Source: an uncultured Fidelibacterota bacterium (GTDB taxonomy: Bacteria > Marinisomatota > Marinisomatia > SCGC-AAA003-L08 > GCA-002707645). From it: DNA of 59,452 nucleotides. Location: positions 1 to 59,452 of the forward strand of contig CAJWAW010000002.1 of the NCBI GenBank assembly GCA_913020255.1. Direction: 5' to 3'. Shown in pieces: positions 17,734 through 27,431 of this stretch; the first letter of the stretch is position 1, and each line of letters begins with the position of its first letter. The translations under genes and the position numbers were made by a program. The notes beneath the pieces are model-generated. The model was not told the origin of the DNA. It made no database searches and saw nothing but the letters and a program-made list of their open reading frames with translations.

Positions 17734-18478
17734 TGAAATCTCTAATATTTGAGAAATAATGATCGCGAGCTACGGCAATTATATCATTATGTCCAGCACC
17801 TTCAACTTTAAACAATTTTTTTGTTTCACTAGGACATTCAATCATAATAATATCTGCTTGACTAAATGGTATAATTTCATCTAAATCTGAGTGTATAACT
17901 AAAAGTGGTTTAGTATATTTCTTAAATTTTTTCAGGTTTTCAAAACCATCTTGTAGCTTATAATCTATATCTTTAGGATTAATACCCATAAGATTTAGAA
18001 GTGGTGTTTCCGTAGCAAAACCACTTTCAATTATGCAGCCATCAATATCTTCATTTAAATTATCAATAATATGTGCAGCTGAGGCGCTTCCTAGGGATCT
18101 GCCCATAACAATCGTTGTCCCTGTGAATTTATTATCCCTTAAATGTTTTTTAAGATATTTAAATATTGCAAGTGAATCTGATTGAAGATGGTCTTTTGAT
18201 GGTGAGCCATTTGATAAGCCATAACCTCTATATCCACATACAATTAGATTAATTCCATAATGATTATAATAATCTGCATGTCCATCGTATTCTTTTGTTA
18301 GTTCAGCGTTTGCATGAAAATAAATAATATTAGGTGAATTAATGTTATTTATAAATAATCTAACACCAATATTAGTAGACGTATCTATCGGTATTAGAAG
18401 GTCCTTTTCATCAGCAGGTTCACTTGAAATCCTTGGGTAAAATATTGATTGTATTAATTGTTCTTTATTTAAATTCAT
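17720..18478 (-). CDS. Alpha/beta hydrolase (BEM46/S33-like)
   Basis: A 252-aa alpha/beta hydrolase. The nucleophile elbow is GRSLGSASA, and the oxyanion region is NIIYFHANAELTKEY. The strand/loop GYRGYGLSNGSPSK is typical of the BEM46-like (FrsA/ABHD13-like) group. The likely acid is in HSDLDEIIPFSQA and the His in EGAGHNDI. There is no signal peptide. Substrate unknown; an esterase or thioesterase role is most likely for the fold. It overlaps the deacetylase gene downstream by 14 nt and lies 24 nt after the MenH-like gene. Confidence 0.85.
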   Translation of the reverse strand: MNLNKEQLIQSIFYPRISSEPADEKDLLIPIDTSTNIGVRLFINNINSPNIIYFHANAELTKEYDGHADYYNHYGINLIVCGYRGYGLSNGSPSKDHLQSDSLAIFKYLKKHLRDNKFTGTTIVMGRSLGSASAAHIIDNLNEDIDGCIIESGFATETPLLNLMGINPKDIDYKLQDGFENLKKFKKYTKPLLVIHSDLDEIIPFSQADIIMIECPSETKKLFKVEGAGHNDIIAVARDHYFSNIRDFIEEL

Positions 18479-18502
18479 TTAAAGTATTACATTATATAAT
18501 AG

Positions 18503-19312
18503 TTATAAAGAGCTATTTAAATGATCATTAAGTAGTTCCAAGTACGATTCAGGATTTTCTAAATGAACATTATGTGATGCATTATTTACAATATATTGCC
18601 TTGCATTATTGTTTAATTTAAGCATAATTCTACCCTCCTTTATATACTTAGTATCATCTTTACCATTAATTATTGTCATTGGAAATTTAAATTTTTGAAA
18701 TTGGTGCAACATGTAGGGCATATTACCTTTACTAAAAGTTAATAGGGAATGTGATAGTTGTAAATTATTGTGAGATGAGCGAATATCTTGTTGATATGTA
18801 TACTCTTTAATATTTCTTTCTTGCTGGTTAGTAAAAAGAACATTTTCATCCCATTTGCAGATAAATCTTTGATAATCAGTTTTAATTAGTTGCGATATTT
18901 TTCTATCATTTTCTAGAGCTAAAGCTTTCTCTTCACCAGGTTCCATACCAATTGTTGAGCTTTCTATAAACATAGACTTTATAAGCTCTGGATATTTAGC
19001 TGCAAAGCATAGTCCAAGCCTACCCCCAAGTGAATACCCACATAGATGTACTTTCTTAAAGCCCATTTTTACAATAAATAAATATAATTCATTAGTAAAA
19101 TCGTTGAAAAAGTATTTTTCATTAAGATCATGAAATGTGCTTTTACCATGACCTGGAATATCGATTGATATTGAAGGTAATTTAATCTTATCTCTAATAG
19201 CTTTCCATGATTTATGTGACCCTGTAAAACCATGAATGAAAATTATGGGGGTACTATCAATATCACGGTCTTTTGTAATAAATAGTGTCGATTTATTTGC
19301 TTTTATATACAT
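18503..19312 (-). CDS. menH: MenH-like alpha/beta hydrolase
   Basis: A 269-aa alpha/beta hydrolase resembling 2-succinyl-6-hydroxy-2,4-cyclohexadiene-1-carboxylate synthase of menaquinone biosynthesis. It has FIHGFTGSHKSW, DIPGHGKS, the nucleophile motif GYSLGGRLGL, and IESSTIGMEPGEEKALALEND, where MenH has an E/R-rich segment after 'ESxS'. GxDD and the late NASHNVHLENPE supply Asp and His. The start chosen is the ATG at 19312, which overlaps the cutA stop as TAATG; a TTG at 19321 is in frame. No other men genes are in the window, so the MenH assignment rests on sequence alone. Confidence 0.72.
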   Translation of the reverse strand: MYIKANKSTLFITKDRDIDSTPIIFIHGFTGSHKSWKAIRDKIKLPSISIDIPGHGKSTFHDLNEKYFFNDFTNELYLFIVKMGFKKVHLCGYSLGGRLGLCFAAKYPELIKSMFIESSTIGMEPGEEKALALENDRKISQLIKTDYQRFICKWDENVLFTNQQERNIKEYTYQQDIRSSHNNLQLSHSLLTFSKGNMPYMLHQFQKFKFPMTIINGKDDTKYIKEGRIMLKLNNNARQYIVNNASHNVHLENPESYLELLNDHLNSSL

Positions 19313-19623
19313 TATTTGCAATTATCCTTGAACCATAATTTGTACTCATCAGATATTATATTAAAATTATATGATATAATTTCTGGGTTCTCATAGTTGT
19401 GAAATTCAAGAATAATGCTTTTAATTTCATTTAAATTTTTTAATGTTGATTTGATTTTTACTAAGTTTTCATCTTCATTAACTATTTTTGAATCCCATGT
19501 ATATATCGAATTTATATTTTTTATGATTTGTACACATGGTGATAAATTTAAATCTAATAGTTTGTTAGATATTAATTTTGCTACACTAATATCATTTGTT
19601 GTGGTTTCAATAATTGCGTACAT
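19312..19623 (-). CDS. cutA: CutA1-type divalent-ion tolerance protein
   Basis: A 103-aa protein with the CutA1 plan: a ferredoxin-like fold that forms very stable trimers. Matches are the opening ATTTNDISVAKLIS-like segment (here IIETTTNDISVAKLIS), LSPCVQIIKNINSIYTWDSKI, and the closing HNYENPEIISYNF, corresponding to the family's H-PYExPEI. It is classically linked to copper tolerance in E. coli, although the actual role in most bacteria is unresolved. It lies 2 nt after the tricorn gene stop and overlaps the MenH-like start by 1 nt. Confidence 0.92.
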   Translation of the reverse strand: MYAIIETTTNDISVAKLISNKLLDLNLSPCVQIIKNINSIYTWDSKIVNEDENLVKIKSTLKNLNEIKSIILEFHNYENPEIISYNFNIISDEYKLWFKDNCK

Positions 19624-19625
19624 AT

Positions 19626-22600
19626 TTACGGAAGCTTGAGATTTGGCTTGTCTTTAAAGTTAGGCTTTAAAATAGCTCCATTTTTAGACATTTCATTTTG
19701 GACAATCTCAATCCCCTTATCTAATTGATTATCAATTCCCTTAGAAAAATCCTGTGGTAAATTATCTATTTCAATATCAACTTCAGCTCCATAATTTTCA
19801 ACTCCCCAACCCACATCTTTAAACCAAAAGGAAAATTCAGGTTGAGTAGTAACAGTTCCATCAACTAATGAATTTCTTGGCCAGATTCCTATTACTCCAC
19901 CCCATGTTCTCTTACCAATGAGCTTTCCTAGTTTCATCATTTTCCATGAATGAGAAAAAATATCTCCATCTGAGCCAGCAAATTCGTTAGTAATAGCTAC
20001 CATTGGCCCAGCAGGTGATTCTACTGGATAGGGCTCTTCACCCATCCATCTTGTTAAATCAAAGCCTAATCTTTTACGTGCTAACTTACTTAGTAATAAC
20101 TGAGATATATGACCACCTCCGTTATATCTTACATCGATTATTAAACCATCATAAGAAATTTCAGATAAATAATGACGGTGAAATTCTGAAAAACCTGCTA
20201 CACCCATATCAGGTATGTGAATGTATCCAATTTTATTTTTAGATTTTTTATGTACATAATCCTTATTGGACTCTACCCAGTCTCTATACTGTAATCCCTT
20301 TTGATCTGACAACGTCTTTATGGTTACCATTCGTTTCTTATTAGTTTTTTTAGCAATTATTTGTAATAAAACTTCTGAATTTGTTTCATTAACTAGTAAA
20401 TGGCCAGGTGTCACTTTTTTAGTAAGGTTTTCATTATTGATTTTTTTAATTAAGTCACCTTCTGCAATATTTAATCCTGGTCTTAAAAGTGGCGATTGAG
20501 GGTTTTTCCAAACATCACCTTTGTAAATTTTTATTATCTCATAAGCATTCACTTTACTATTATATTCAAGATCTGCTCCAATTAAACCTTGAAAATAATT
20601 TCTCCTTGGCTTGTAATCACCACCCATTTCATAGCAATGCGATGTACCTAACTCACCTTGCATCTCCCATAATAAATCAGAAAATTCAGTTCTTGTTGAC
20701 AATCTATCTATGAGCGAATGATATCTTTTATATACTTTGTTCCAATTTATTCCAGACATATTTGACACCCAAAAATAATCACGTTGTAACCTCCATGCCT
20801 CAGAATACATTTGCTTCCACTCATCAATAGGATTAATTGAAAGCTTAATTCTATTAAGATTGATTAATCCTGATTTTTCATTAAATTTATTGTTCATTAA
20901 AATTTCTTTTGATGGAGGAGTCGTAACAGCTATAAGCCTTAGGCTATTGTTGCTGTGAATTAATATTTTATCACCGTAGATATTAAAGCTTGACACCTTT
21001 GGCAAAAACAGCTTCTCTTCTCTTGTTTTAAGATCGTAAAACTTTAAATCACCAAATGGCATATCGTGGTTATTATATTTTCTATTTGAAATATAATAAA
21101 GTTTATTATCGTTGAAATCTATCGATGACAGAAATGTATTTTCTTTAATTGGAATTTCCATTATTCTATTATCTATATCTTTAAAATTAATTTTTACTGT
21201 AACTTTTTTCTTATCTGTATCTTTTTTAGATTTATCGTTTTTATCCTTACTTTCACAAGGTGATGGTAAAAATGGAGAATGAGTATTTTTAGATAAAGCT
21301 ACTATATATGGCTTTTCACCATTTTGAAAACTTAAGTCAAATTGTATGTTATCATATGTTGGTGTAAACGTTCTTATTGATAAAAATGCAAGATAATTGC
21401 CAGAATCATCAAATACTGGTGAAAAATCCTTATTTATAGGCTTAGTTATACTAAAGGACTTTTTAGCTTTTAAATCATAAATTTTAATAATACTACAACG
21501 CGAGTTTATTGAGCAACTATAAGCTATATACTTACCATCACGTGACCAATTACAATCAATTGAATCATGCTTACTTCTTTCAATTAACTTTGACTTATCT
21601 GTTTTAGAATTGTATATATGCAGCTCATGCTTATGATTTACTATTGCAAAATTATTGCTTTCTGGAGATTTAATCACGTCAATAATTCTACCTAGATTTA
21701 CCTTTGATGTTTTATATGAAGTTGAAGATAGCGAGTGTAATTCTATATTTTCAGTGTTATTTCTATCAGATACTATAAATAAGTTTTTATTATCATTACA
21801 AAACTGTGAATGTTTATATCTAACTCCATCTTTTATACCGTGTTGATGAATTGATCCATTCCAGTTACCAAATGTAAATGATTTACCGCGAGAAACTATA
21901 TTTAAAAATTTTTTATCATTGCTCAATGTATAGCTTTCTAAATAGCTAGATGCATTAGCATATTTTCTAGATGTTTGAATTTTAGTGCTATTGAAATTAA
22001 TTTTAGCATTTGTTATAGTATTATTTGCAATACTGTAAACATAGATGTCTGCGCCAGAATGATATACGATACTTTGACCATCAGTATTACAATTTCGAAC
22101 GTAATAATTTTTATGATTTGTAACTTTTTCAATATGTTTTCCACTTTTAGTAGTTTTGTAAATATTACCTATACCTTCGTGATCTGAAATGAAATAAATT
22201 TTATCTTCTATCCACATTGGTGATGTTATATTTCCATTAATATTTAGAAATTTTTTAAAATTTCCAGTGCTATTTATATCAATAAGAAGCTCACCTGCAG
22301 TCCCTCCTTTATAGCGTTTCCAACGAGCAGGTTCAGCTGAATTCTTTCCAACGATAGTTCCATGCTTTGATATTGAAATCACAGTACTCATTCCATGCTT
22401 TAATGAGGTTGATTCACCACCTCTATAATCAACTTTTCTTAAATCAGAAACTCTTTGCGGACTATCTAGATTGGAAGAGAAATAAATATCGTTATTATGC
22501 CATAATGATATTTTATTTATATGTCCACCTTCGTATGTAAGTCTTGCAGACTTGCCTCCATTTGATGAAATTAAATAAATCTCTGTTCCACCATCTTCTG

Positions 22601-22778
22601 TACCTATATAAGCAATATTTTTTCCGTTTGGAGAAAAGATTGGAGATGATACTAATCCCGTATTATTGGTTAATCTATACGTAGTAGATGTTTTTAGATC
22701 CGTAATCCATAAGTCATCATCTGATACAAAAACAATTTTATTTTTGTAAATCGATGGAAATCTATAATAACCTTTCAT
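19626..22778 (-). CDS. Tricorn protease homologue
   Basis: A large (1050 aa) cytosolic peptidase of the tricorn/S41 type, which breaks oligopeptides from the proteasome or other proteases into very short peptides. N-terminal beta-propeller repeats (NGKNIAYIGTEDGGTEIYLI, then DGKYIAYSCS) fill roughly the first 650 residues. The core helical region follows (EAWRLQRDYFWV, ELGTSHCYEMGGDY with the catalytic His), then a PDZ domain. The catalytic Ser lies in NEFAGSDGDIFSHSWK. I choose the ATG at 22778, because GAGGA is 6 nt upstream; a TTG at 22790 is in frame but would overlap that SD. No signal peptide. Confidence 0.93.
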   Translation of the reverse strand: MKGYYRFPSIYKNKIVFVSDDDLWITDLKTSTTYRLTNNTGLVSSPIFSPNGKNIAYIGTEDGGTEIYLISSNGGKSARLTYEGGHINKISLWHNNDIYFSSNLDSPQRVSDLRKVDYRGGESTSLKHGMSTVISISKHGTIVGKNSAEPARWKRYKGGTAGELLIDINSTGNFKKFLNINGNITSPMWIEDKIYFISDHEGIGNIYKTTKSGKHIEKVTNHKNYYVRNCNTDGQSIVYHSGADIYVYSIANNTITNAKINFNSTKIQTSRKYANASSYLESYTLSNDKKFLNIVSRGKSFTFGNWNGSIHQHGIKDGVRYKHSQFCNDNKNLFIVSDRNNTENIELHSLSSTSYKTSKVNLGRIIDVIKSPESNNFAIVNHKHELHIYNSKTDKSKLIERSKHDSIDCNWSRDGKYIAYSCSINSRCSIIKIYDLKAKKSFSITKPINKDFSPVFDDSGNYLAFLSIRTFTPTYDNIQFDLSFQNGEKPYIVALSKNTHSPFLPSPCESKDKNDKSKKDTDKKKVTVKINFKDIDNRIMEIPIKENTFLSSIDFNDNKLYYISNRKYNNHDMPFGDLKFYDLKTREEKLFLPKVSSFNIYGDKILIHSNNSLRLIAVTTPPSKEILMNNKFNEKSGLINLNRIKLSINPIDEWKQMYSEAWRLQRDYFWVSNMSGINWNKVYKRYHSLIDRLSTRTEFSDLLWEMQGELGTSHCYEMGGDYKPRRNYFQGLIGADLEYNSKVNAYEIIKIYKGDVWKNPQSPLLRPGLNIAEGDLIKKINNENLTKKVTPGHLLVNETNSEVLLQIIAKKTNKKRMVTIKTLSDQKGLQYRDWVESNKDYVHKKSKNKIGYIHIPDMGVAGFSEFHRHYLSEISYDGLIIDVRYNGGGHISQLLLSKLARKRLGFDLTRWMGEEPYPVESPAGPMVAITNEFAGSDGDIFSHSWKMMKLGKLIGKRTWGGVIGIWPRNSLVDGTVTTQPEFSFWFKDVGWGVENYGAEVDIEIDNLPQDFSKGIDNQLDKGIEIVQNEMSKNGAILKPNFKDKPNLKLP

Positions 22779-22854
22779 AATTATCCTCAAATATTATACC
22801 TAAATCTAAATAAAAATATTTTTTAAATATTATATATATTTTTAATTTATTTAA

Positions 22855-23029
22855 TCTGTGAGAGTTAAATTATTTTTCAGAACTTTCAACTTATAAATAG
22901 GGTTTCTTACTTTCCTATTTCAAAAGTAGGCCTTATTGTAATTTTTTATGATTGAAGGAAACTTGCGATTATGGAGGAGTTACCCACTGTACCTAAAAAA
23001 AAGGTCATCTGAAAAATAACTCTCACAGA
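22855..23029 (+). ncRNA. ssrS: Probable 6S RNA
   Basis: A 175-nt segment closed by a near-perfect inverted repeat: TCTGTGAGAGTTA plus TTTTTCAGA (22855-22881, with a 5-nt bulge) pairs with 23008-23029, giving 22 bp. Inside are a hairpin AAATAGG/CCTATTT (22895-22920 region) and a 3' half containing TTACCCACTGTACC, which resembles the ACCCACCTG-ACC stretch of proteobacterial 6S RNAs. Length, long closing stem and large internal bubble fit 6S RNA, which sequesters the housekeeping RNA polymerase. A T-rich run (CTTTTTTCT) follows the 3' arm on the plus strand. The 3' arm overlaps the hflX stop codon on the other strand. A family covariance search has not been run. Confidence 0.6.
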
Positions 23030-24273
23030 TCATTAACTTTTTTCTCATACATTTTAAATATTTCATGAGTTGTTTTAATTGTTAGTTTGATATTTTCATA
23101 ATCATCAAAACGCTTTAATACATTTGTATCTTCGTAAATTTTATTTATTAAATTTGATTTTTTATGTGGAATAATTAAATCGTACTGTTTTAGATTTCTA
23201 TTTACAAAAACTGATATAGAGTCAAGTAATTGATTTATTTTAAGATTGTTTAAAGAAGATATGAAAATTGAATTTTTGTATTTTTCTTTAAGGTATTGAA
23301 ATAATTTTTTGTCAGTAGTTAAATCAATTTTGTTAAAAACTATAATTGAATCAGTTTCTTGACATTTTAAAAAAGCTAGCGTATCTTCGATTGTTGATAT
23401 ATGACCTGGTATATCAGTTGAATTTACATCAACTAACTTTATAATAAGATCAGCATTTTCAATCTCTCCAAGTGTAGATCTAAAAGAAGCAATTAAATCG
23501 TGAGGTAATTTCCTTAAAAAACCAACAGTATCACTAAGTAATATATTTGCTCCATCTTTCAATTTGACTTTTTTAGTTGTAGTGTCCAAAGTTGCAAATA
23601 GTTGATCTTTAATATAAGCATCATATCCTGATATTGCTTTTAACAGTGATGATTTACCTGCATTTGTATATCCAGCTAAAGCAACTTTAAATATATTTTT
23701 TCTAGATTTTCTTTGTGTGTTTTTCTGCTTTTCTATTGTAAGTAAATCTTTTTTAAGCTTTGTTATATCCTTCCTAAGTAATCTTCTATCAATTTCTATC
23801 TGCTTCTCTCCAGGCCCTCCCCTAGTTCCAATTCCACCCATTTGGCGCTCTAGATGCGTCCATTGACCAATTAATCTAGGCATCATATATTGAATTGATG
23901 CTAACTCTATTTGTTTTTTAGCTTCAACAGTTCGAGCATGATCATTAAATATATCTAATATTAATTTTGTTCTGTCAATTATTAAAATACTTTCACCAGC
24001 AATTTTTTGTATTCTTTTAAAGTATCCAGGTTTTAGCTCATCATTAATAAATAATGTCCTATACTTTAGCTCTTTGCATTGATTAACTATTGCTTTAATT
24101 TTACCTGAACCAAAGTAAGTTGACTGGTCAATTTTATTCCTATTTTGTACTATTGCGGAATCAATTTTGTAACCCATTGTTAAAGCCAGCTGTTTCATTT
24201 CCTCAATTTCTTCTTGAAGCTCTATTTGATTTGTAGATGGAAGAGATAATGATAATAGTATACTATTAATCAT
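23023..24273 (-). CDS. hflX: Ribosome-associated GTPase HflX
   Basis: A 416-aa GTPase that splits stalled or heat-damaged 70S ribosomes. The N-terminal HflX domain includes STYFGSGKI and the glycine-rich signature GGIGTRGGPGEKQIE near residue 150. The G domain has Walker A GYTNAGKS at 201-208, DTVG at 248-251 and NKID at 314-317. The start overlaps the stop of the BatA-like gene by 8 nt. Its last codons lie in the closing stem of the 6S-like RNA on the opposite strand. Confidence 0.95.
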   Translation of the reverse strand: MINSILLSLSLPSTNQIELQEEIEEMKQLALTMGYKIDSAIVQNRNKIDQSTYFGSGKIKAIVNQCKELKYRTLFINDELKPGYFKRIQKIAGESILIIDRTKLILDIFNDHARTVEAKKQIELASIQYMMPRLIGQWTHLERQMGGIGTRGGPGEKQIEIDRRLLRKDITKLKKDLLTIEKQKNTQRKSRKNIFKVALAGYTNAGKSSLLKAISGYDAYIKDQLFATLDTTTKKVKLKDGANILLSDTVGFLRKLPHDLIASFRSTLGEIENADLIIKLVDVNSTDIPGHISTIEDTLAFLKCQETDSIIVFNKIDLTTDKKLFQYLKEKYKNSIFISSLNNLKINQLLDSISVFVNRNLKQYDLIIPHKKSNLINKIYEDTNVLKRFDDYENIKLTIKTTHEIFKMYEKKVNDL

Positions 24274-26203
24274 CTTTATATATATAAATGTTAGATAGAT
24301 ACATTTCTATTATAATTAATATTACTAAAATGTATAATAAAATTCTCCAAATTGGGAATCCGCTTATTTGAGATGATATTATTTCGTTAATATCACTTTT
24401 TTCATTAATTAATATTGAACTAGGAATGTATTTAAGTATCTCGTCTTCTGATAGTATGTCATCAGTATATTCAATAGGATTAATATTTGCTGAGTAGTCG
24501 TATTTGATATTATCATTAAACTTAAAGGAATGAAAACCTGGCTCATTTAGACATATACCATTATTAAAAATAAAATCGGATTTATAGTAATCTACTTTGT
24601 TGTTAATTTTATAAAATAAAGTATCGCTTAATATTGATTTATTAAAATCAATATTATCTCCAACATAAAAATTGTTATTTTTATGCTCACTAAATAATAA
24701 ATGATCAAATAAAGGAATAAACAAAGATGATATAGGAATATTCGATGAATTTAAATCTAAGGGTAGTGAAAATAAATATATTAATAGATTGTCGAAAGTA
24801 TATTTATTTAATAGAGAATAATTATTAGAAAGTGACAAGAGTGTATTATCAGTTTTTGGTAATTTATAATGATTATAAATTTTATAAGGTTTTTTTTGAT
24901 CCTTAAAAATATTTTTTAGGAAAATACTATTAATATTAAAATTATCAAGAGTTGCTGGTCGATTTTCAGTTTGAAGCAAACTTATATCAGTTAAGCTTTC
25001 GTCATCAAGTATTGAATTTAAAGAAAAATTATCATTTGGAATTAAAAATAATTTTTTTGTTGATTTTTTTAGTGCATTTATTGATATGTTATCTAAGTCT
25101 GAGAATCCAAATTTAAACATAAAATCATAATCCTTCTTCTTATTCAATGATATTATACTTTTTGAAGTGTCAATATCAAGATTAACACCAAGATCTTTAT
25201 ATGTAGATAATAAATTATAAATATGCTTAGCATCAGAATAATTGTTGTATAGTAGAGAAGCAGTAAAGATTTCAGGAATATTAATGATAAAATAATATTT
25301 CTTATTATTCAAAATAAAAAAACATTTATGTTTACCTGTATCTGCTATAGAGGTTTTAAATATTATTATATCATTAGAACCAGCATCTAAATTTATAAGG
25401 TTCTCACCCACCTTAGTATTGTTAATATAAAGATCAATTTTAGCTTCACTTACTGAAATATCAGAAAGATTAGAGCATTGAATGCTAATATCAAATAATT
25501 CATTTTTCATTATATTATTTTCAGATATTTTTAAATTATGTAATGATAGTTTGTCTGATTTAATATTATGTTTGTATGAAAATGTATTCCAATCATCTAT
25601 CGAAGAATTCAAGTAATCAAAATCTTTCACTACATGCTCCTGGAAGTCTGATATTATAAAAAGATCCTTATTTCGGTACTTATTATAATAATCATTGCTT
25701 AAATCATTTAAAGATCTGTTTAATGTAAATGTATTGTATGTTGTAGCCTTAGAGAAATCAATATTTATATTTTTAATTAAATCGTCTGCGATTGCATTTC
25801 CATCTATTGATTGAACAATTACCCTAGCATTATCAGGATAGTTATTTAAAATATTTTTAACTAATTTGTTTAAATTATTATTTATAAACGCTGTATTTGA
25901 GTATGAGTTATCAATACAGATATTGAGAATGGTAGATTCTGAATGAGTGCTACTTCTTAAAATACCATTAATAACTGGGTTTGAGAAAATTAATATAATA
26001 AATAGGATAATTAATGTTCTTATGATAAGTAGCAAGATATTGATGATATTAACCTTTTTAATTGATTCTTTTTCAATATTTATGAAAAATTTCAAACTAC
26101 TAAAATAGATAGTGTTAAATTTTCTTTTCCTAATTAAATGAAAAATAATTGGAATCGTAATTAATGGTAAGAACCATAAGTATATTGATGCTAAAAACGT
26201 CAT
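24266..26203 (-). CDS. BatA-domain membrane protein
   Basis: A 645-aa protein beginning with the two-helix BatA N-terminal domain (YLWFLPLITIPIIFHLIRKRKF, then a second helix IINILLLIIRTLIILFIILIF). A large extracytoplasmic region follows and a C-terminal membrane helix ends the protein. The central part begins like a von Willebrand A domain (TILNICIDNSYSN, later DLFIISDFQE), but the metal-site residues are not clearly conserved, so it is probably a degenerate vWA. Proteins with this layout in FCB bacteria occur near aerotolerance-type (Bat) genes; none is adjacent here. Function unknown. It overlaps the genes on both sides (4 and 8 nt). Confidence 0.75.
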   Translation of the reverse strand: MTFLASIYLWFLPLITIPIIFHLIRKRKFNTIYFSSLKFFINIEKESIKKVNIINILLLIIRTLIILFIILIFSNPVINGILRSSTHSESTILNICIDNSYSNTAFINNNLNKLVKNILNNYPDNARVIVQSIDGNAIADDLIKNINIDFSKATTYNTFTLNRSLNDLSNDYYNKYRNKDLFIISDFQEHVVKDFDYLNSSIDDWNTFSYKHNIKSDKLSLHNLKISENNIMKNELFDISIQCSNLSDISVSEAKIDLYINNTKVGENLINLDAGSNDIIIFKTSIADTGKHKCFFILNNKKYYFIINIPEIFTASLLYNNYSDAKHIYNLLSTYKDLGVNLDIDTSKSIISLNKKKDYDFMFKFGFSDLDNISINALKKSTKKLFLIPNDNFSLNSILDDESLTDISLLQTENRPATLDNFNINSIFLKNIFKDQKKPYKIYNHYKLPKTDNTLLSLSNNYSLLNKYTFDNLLIYLFSLPLDLNSSNIPISSLFIPLFDHLLFSEHKNNNFYVGDNIDFNKSILSDTLFYKINNKVDYYKSDFIFNNGICLNEPGFHSFKFNDNIKYDYSANINPIEYTDDILSEDEILKYIPSSILINEKSDINEIISSQISGFPIWRILLYILVILIIIEMYLSNIYIYKDD

Positions 26204-26787
26204 ATCAATAAAATATATATAGTTGTAGAAGAAATAACTGGAATTGATAAGTTGTCGTATTTTGTTGGCGTAAGTAATTCTGTAATTGCTACAACTATTG
26301 AAATTACTAGTATATATGCAATGCTTAACGAAAGTGTGAAGTAAAGAATCGTAAATGTTGATATTATAAAAATATATAGACCTTCAATAGACTTATCATT
26401 AAATATTCGTATTTTGCCATATTTTATTCCAAATATAGCAGCAAGACTGTCAGAAATGGATGAAATGAGCATTGATGCAATAACAATATGTTTATCAAAA
26501 AAAAATGATATAAATAAAAAACCGATTATTAAATAGGATGCACCCCATAAACTTGTACTTTCATACTTTCTGATAACATCAGATATAAAAAATTTAAAAA
26601 TTGAATAGTGTGAAAAAAAATTAGTATAGTTTTTGTTAATCATAAGTATAATGAAAGAAATAAAAAATAAAAAAGGTACAAAAAAAATATAATCTGTGAA
26701 AATATAAACAAGAGGAAACAGTAAAGATCCTAAATGAATAAATTTTCGATATATTTCATTTTTATAATTAAGAAGATTATTGCTCAT
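26200..26787 (-). CDS. Dolichol/phytol kinase-like (CTP-dependent) membrane protein
   Basis: A 195-aa multi-pass membrane protein related to the SEC59/VTE5 and phosphatidate cytidylyltransferase-like group. RKFIHLGSLLFPL is the N-terminal signature. The core is SSISDSLAAIFGIKYGKIRIFNDKSIEG, where the family has D-x-x-A-x-x-x-G-x-x-x-G and K-x-x-E-G. Members phosphorylate polyprenols, phytol or dolichol with CTP. The substrate in this organism is unknown; menaquinone-side-chain salvage or an isoprenoid lipid carrier are options. It overlaps rpe by 11 nt. Confidence 0.82.
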   Translation of the reverse strand: MSNNLLNYKNEIYRKFIHLGSLLFPLVYIFTDYIFFVPFLFFISFIILMINKNYTNFFSHYSIFKFFISDVIRKYESTSLWGASYLIIGFLFISFFFDKHIVIASMLISSISDSLAAIFGIKYGKIRIFNDKSIEGLYIFIISTFTILYFTLSLSIAYILVISIVVAITELLTPTKYDNLSIPVISSTTIYILLI

Positions 26788-27430
26788 TATTTATTAATGA
26801 TTTATATCTTTTTGGTATATCATTAGCTCCATATAAACCTGAACCTACAATGGTAATATCTATACCCGTTTCATAAACTTTATCAATTGTCTTTAGATTG
26901 ACACCGCCATCAACGCCAATAAGTGTATTATTAGATTTTCTGTTTTCTACAAGGTCTTGCATAGTAATTAAGGTTTGTTCAATAAATTTCTGACCACCAA
27001 AGCCAGGATATACAGACATTACTAATATATAATCTAGGATATCAAAATATTTATATATTTTTTTATAATCTGCATCTGGATTTATAGCAAGACCTGCTTT
27101 AACACCTTTGCTTCTAATATAATTAAGATCATTAGAAATATCATTTGAAGCTTCATAATGAAAAATTAATGTATCGGAACCAGCATTTATATAATCGTCA
27201 AAATACTTTCTTGGTGTTTCAATCATTAAATGTGTCTCAAGATGAGAAGTTGTTATTTTTCTTATATCATTAATAATAAATGGCCCAAAAGTTAGATTTG
27301 GCACAAAATGGCCATCCATTACATCTAGATGTAATCTATCAACACCTGCATCTTCAACTATTTTAATATCTTTACTTAATTTTGTGAAATTAGCAGATAA
27401 AAGTGAAGGTGAGATTATTCTTTTTTTCAT
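26777..27430 (-). CDS. rpe: Ribulose-phosphate 3-epimerase
   Basis: A 217-aa TIM-barrel enzyme of the pentose phosphate pathway that interconverts ribulose-5-phosphate and xylulose-5-phosphate. Typical motifs are ISPSLLSANFTKL, HLDVMDGHFVPNLTFGP, ETHLMIETP, MSVYPGFGGQKF, and IGVDGGVNLKTI followed by VGSGLYG. The metal ligands (His in LHLDVMDGHF and the Asp residues) are in place. It starts 1 nt after the PASTA gene stop, the common fmt-rsmB-PASTA-rpe order of FCB genomes. Confidence 0.96.
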   Translation of the reverse strand: MKKRIISPSLLSANFTKLSKDIKIVEDAGVDRLHLDVMDGHFVPNLTFGPFIINDIRKITTSHLETHLMIETPRKYFDDYINAGSDTLIFHYEASNDISNDLNYIRSKGVKAGLAINPDADYKKIYKYFDILDYILVMSVYPGFGGQKFIEQTLITMQDLVENRKSNNTLIGVDGGVNLKTIDKVYETGIDITIVGSGLYGANDIPKRYKSLINNEQ

Positions 27431-27431
27431 G

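Noticed and set aside
22786..22798. TATAAT as a -10 box for the tricorn gene
   Set aside because: Transcription would start inside the Shine-Dalgarno sequence and there is no convincing -35; chance match in AT-rich DNA.
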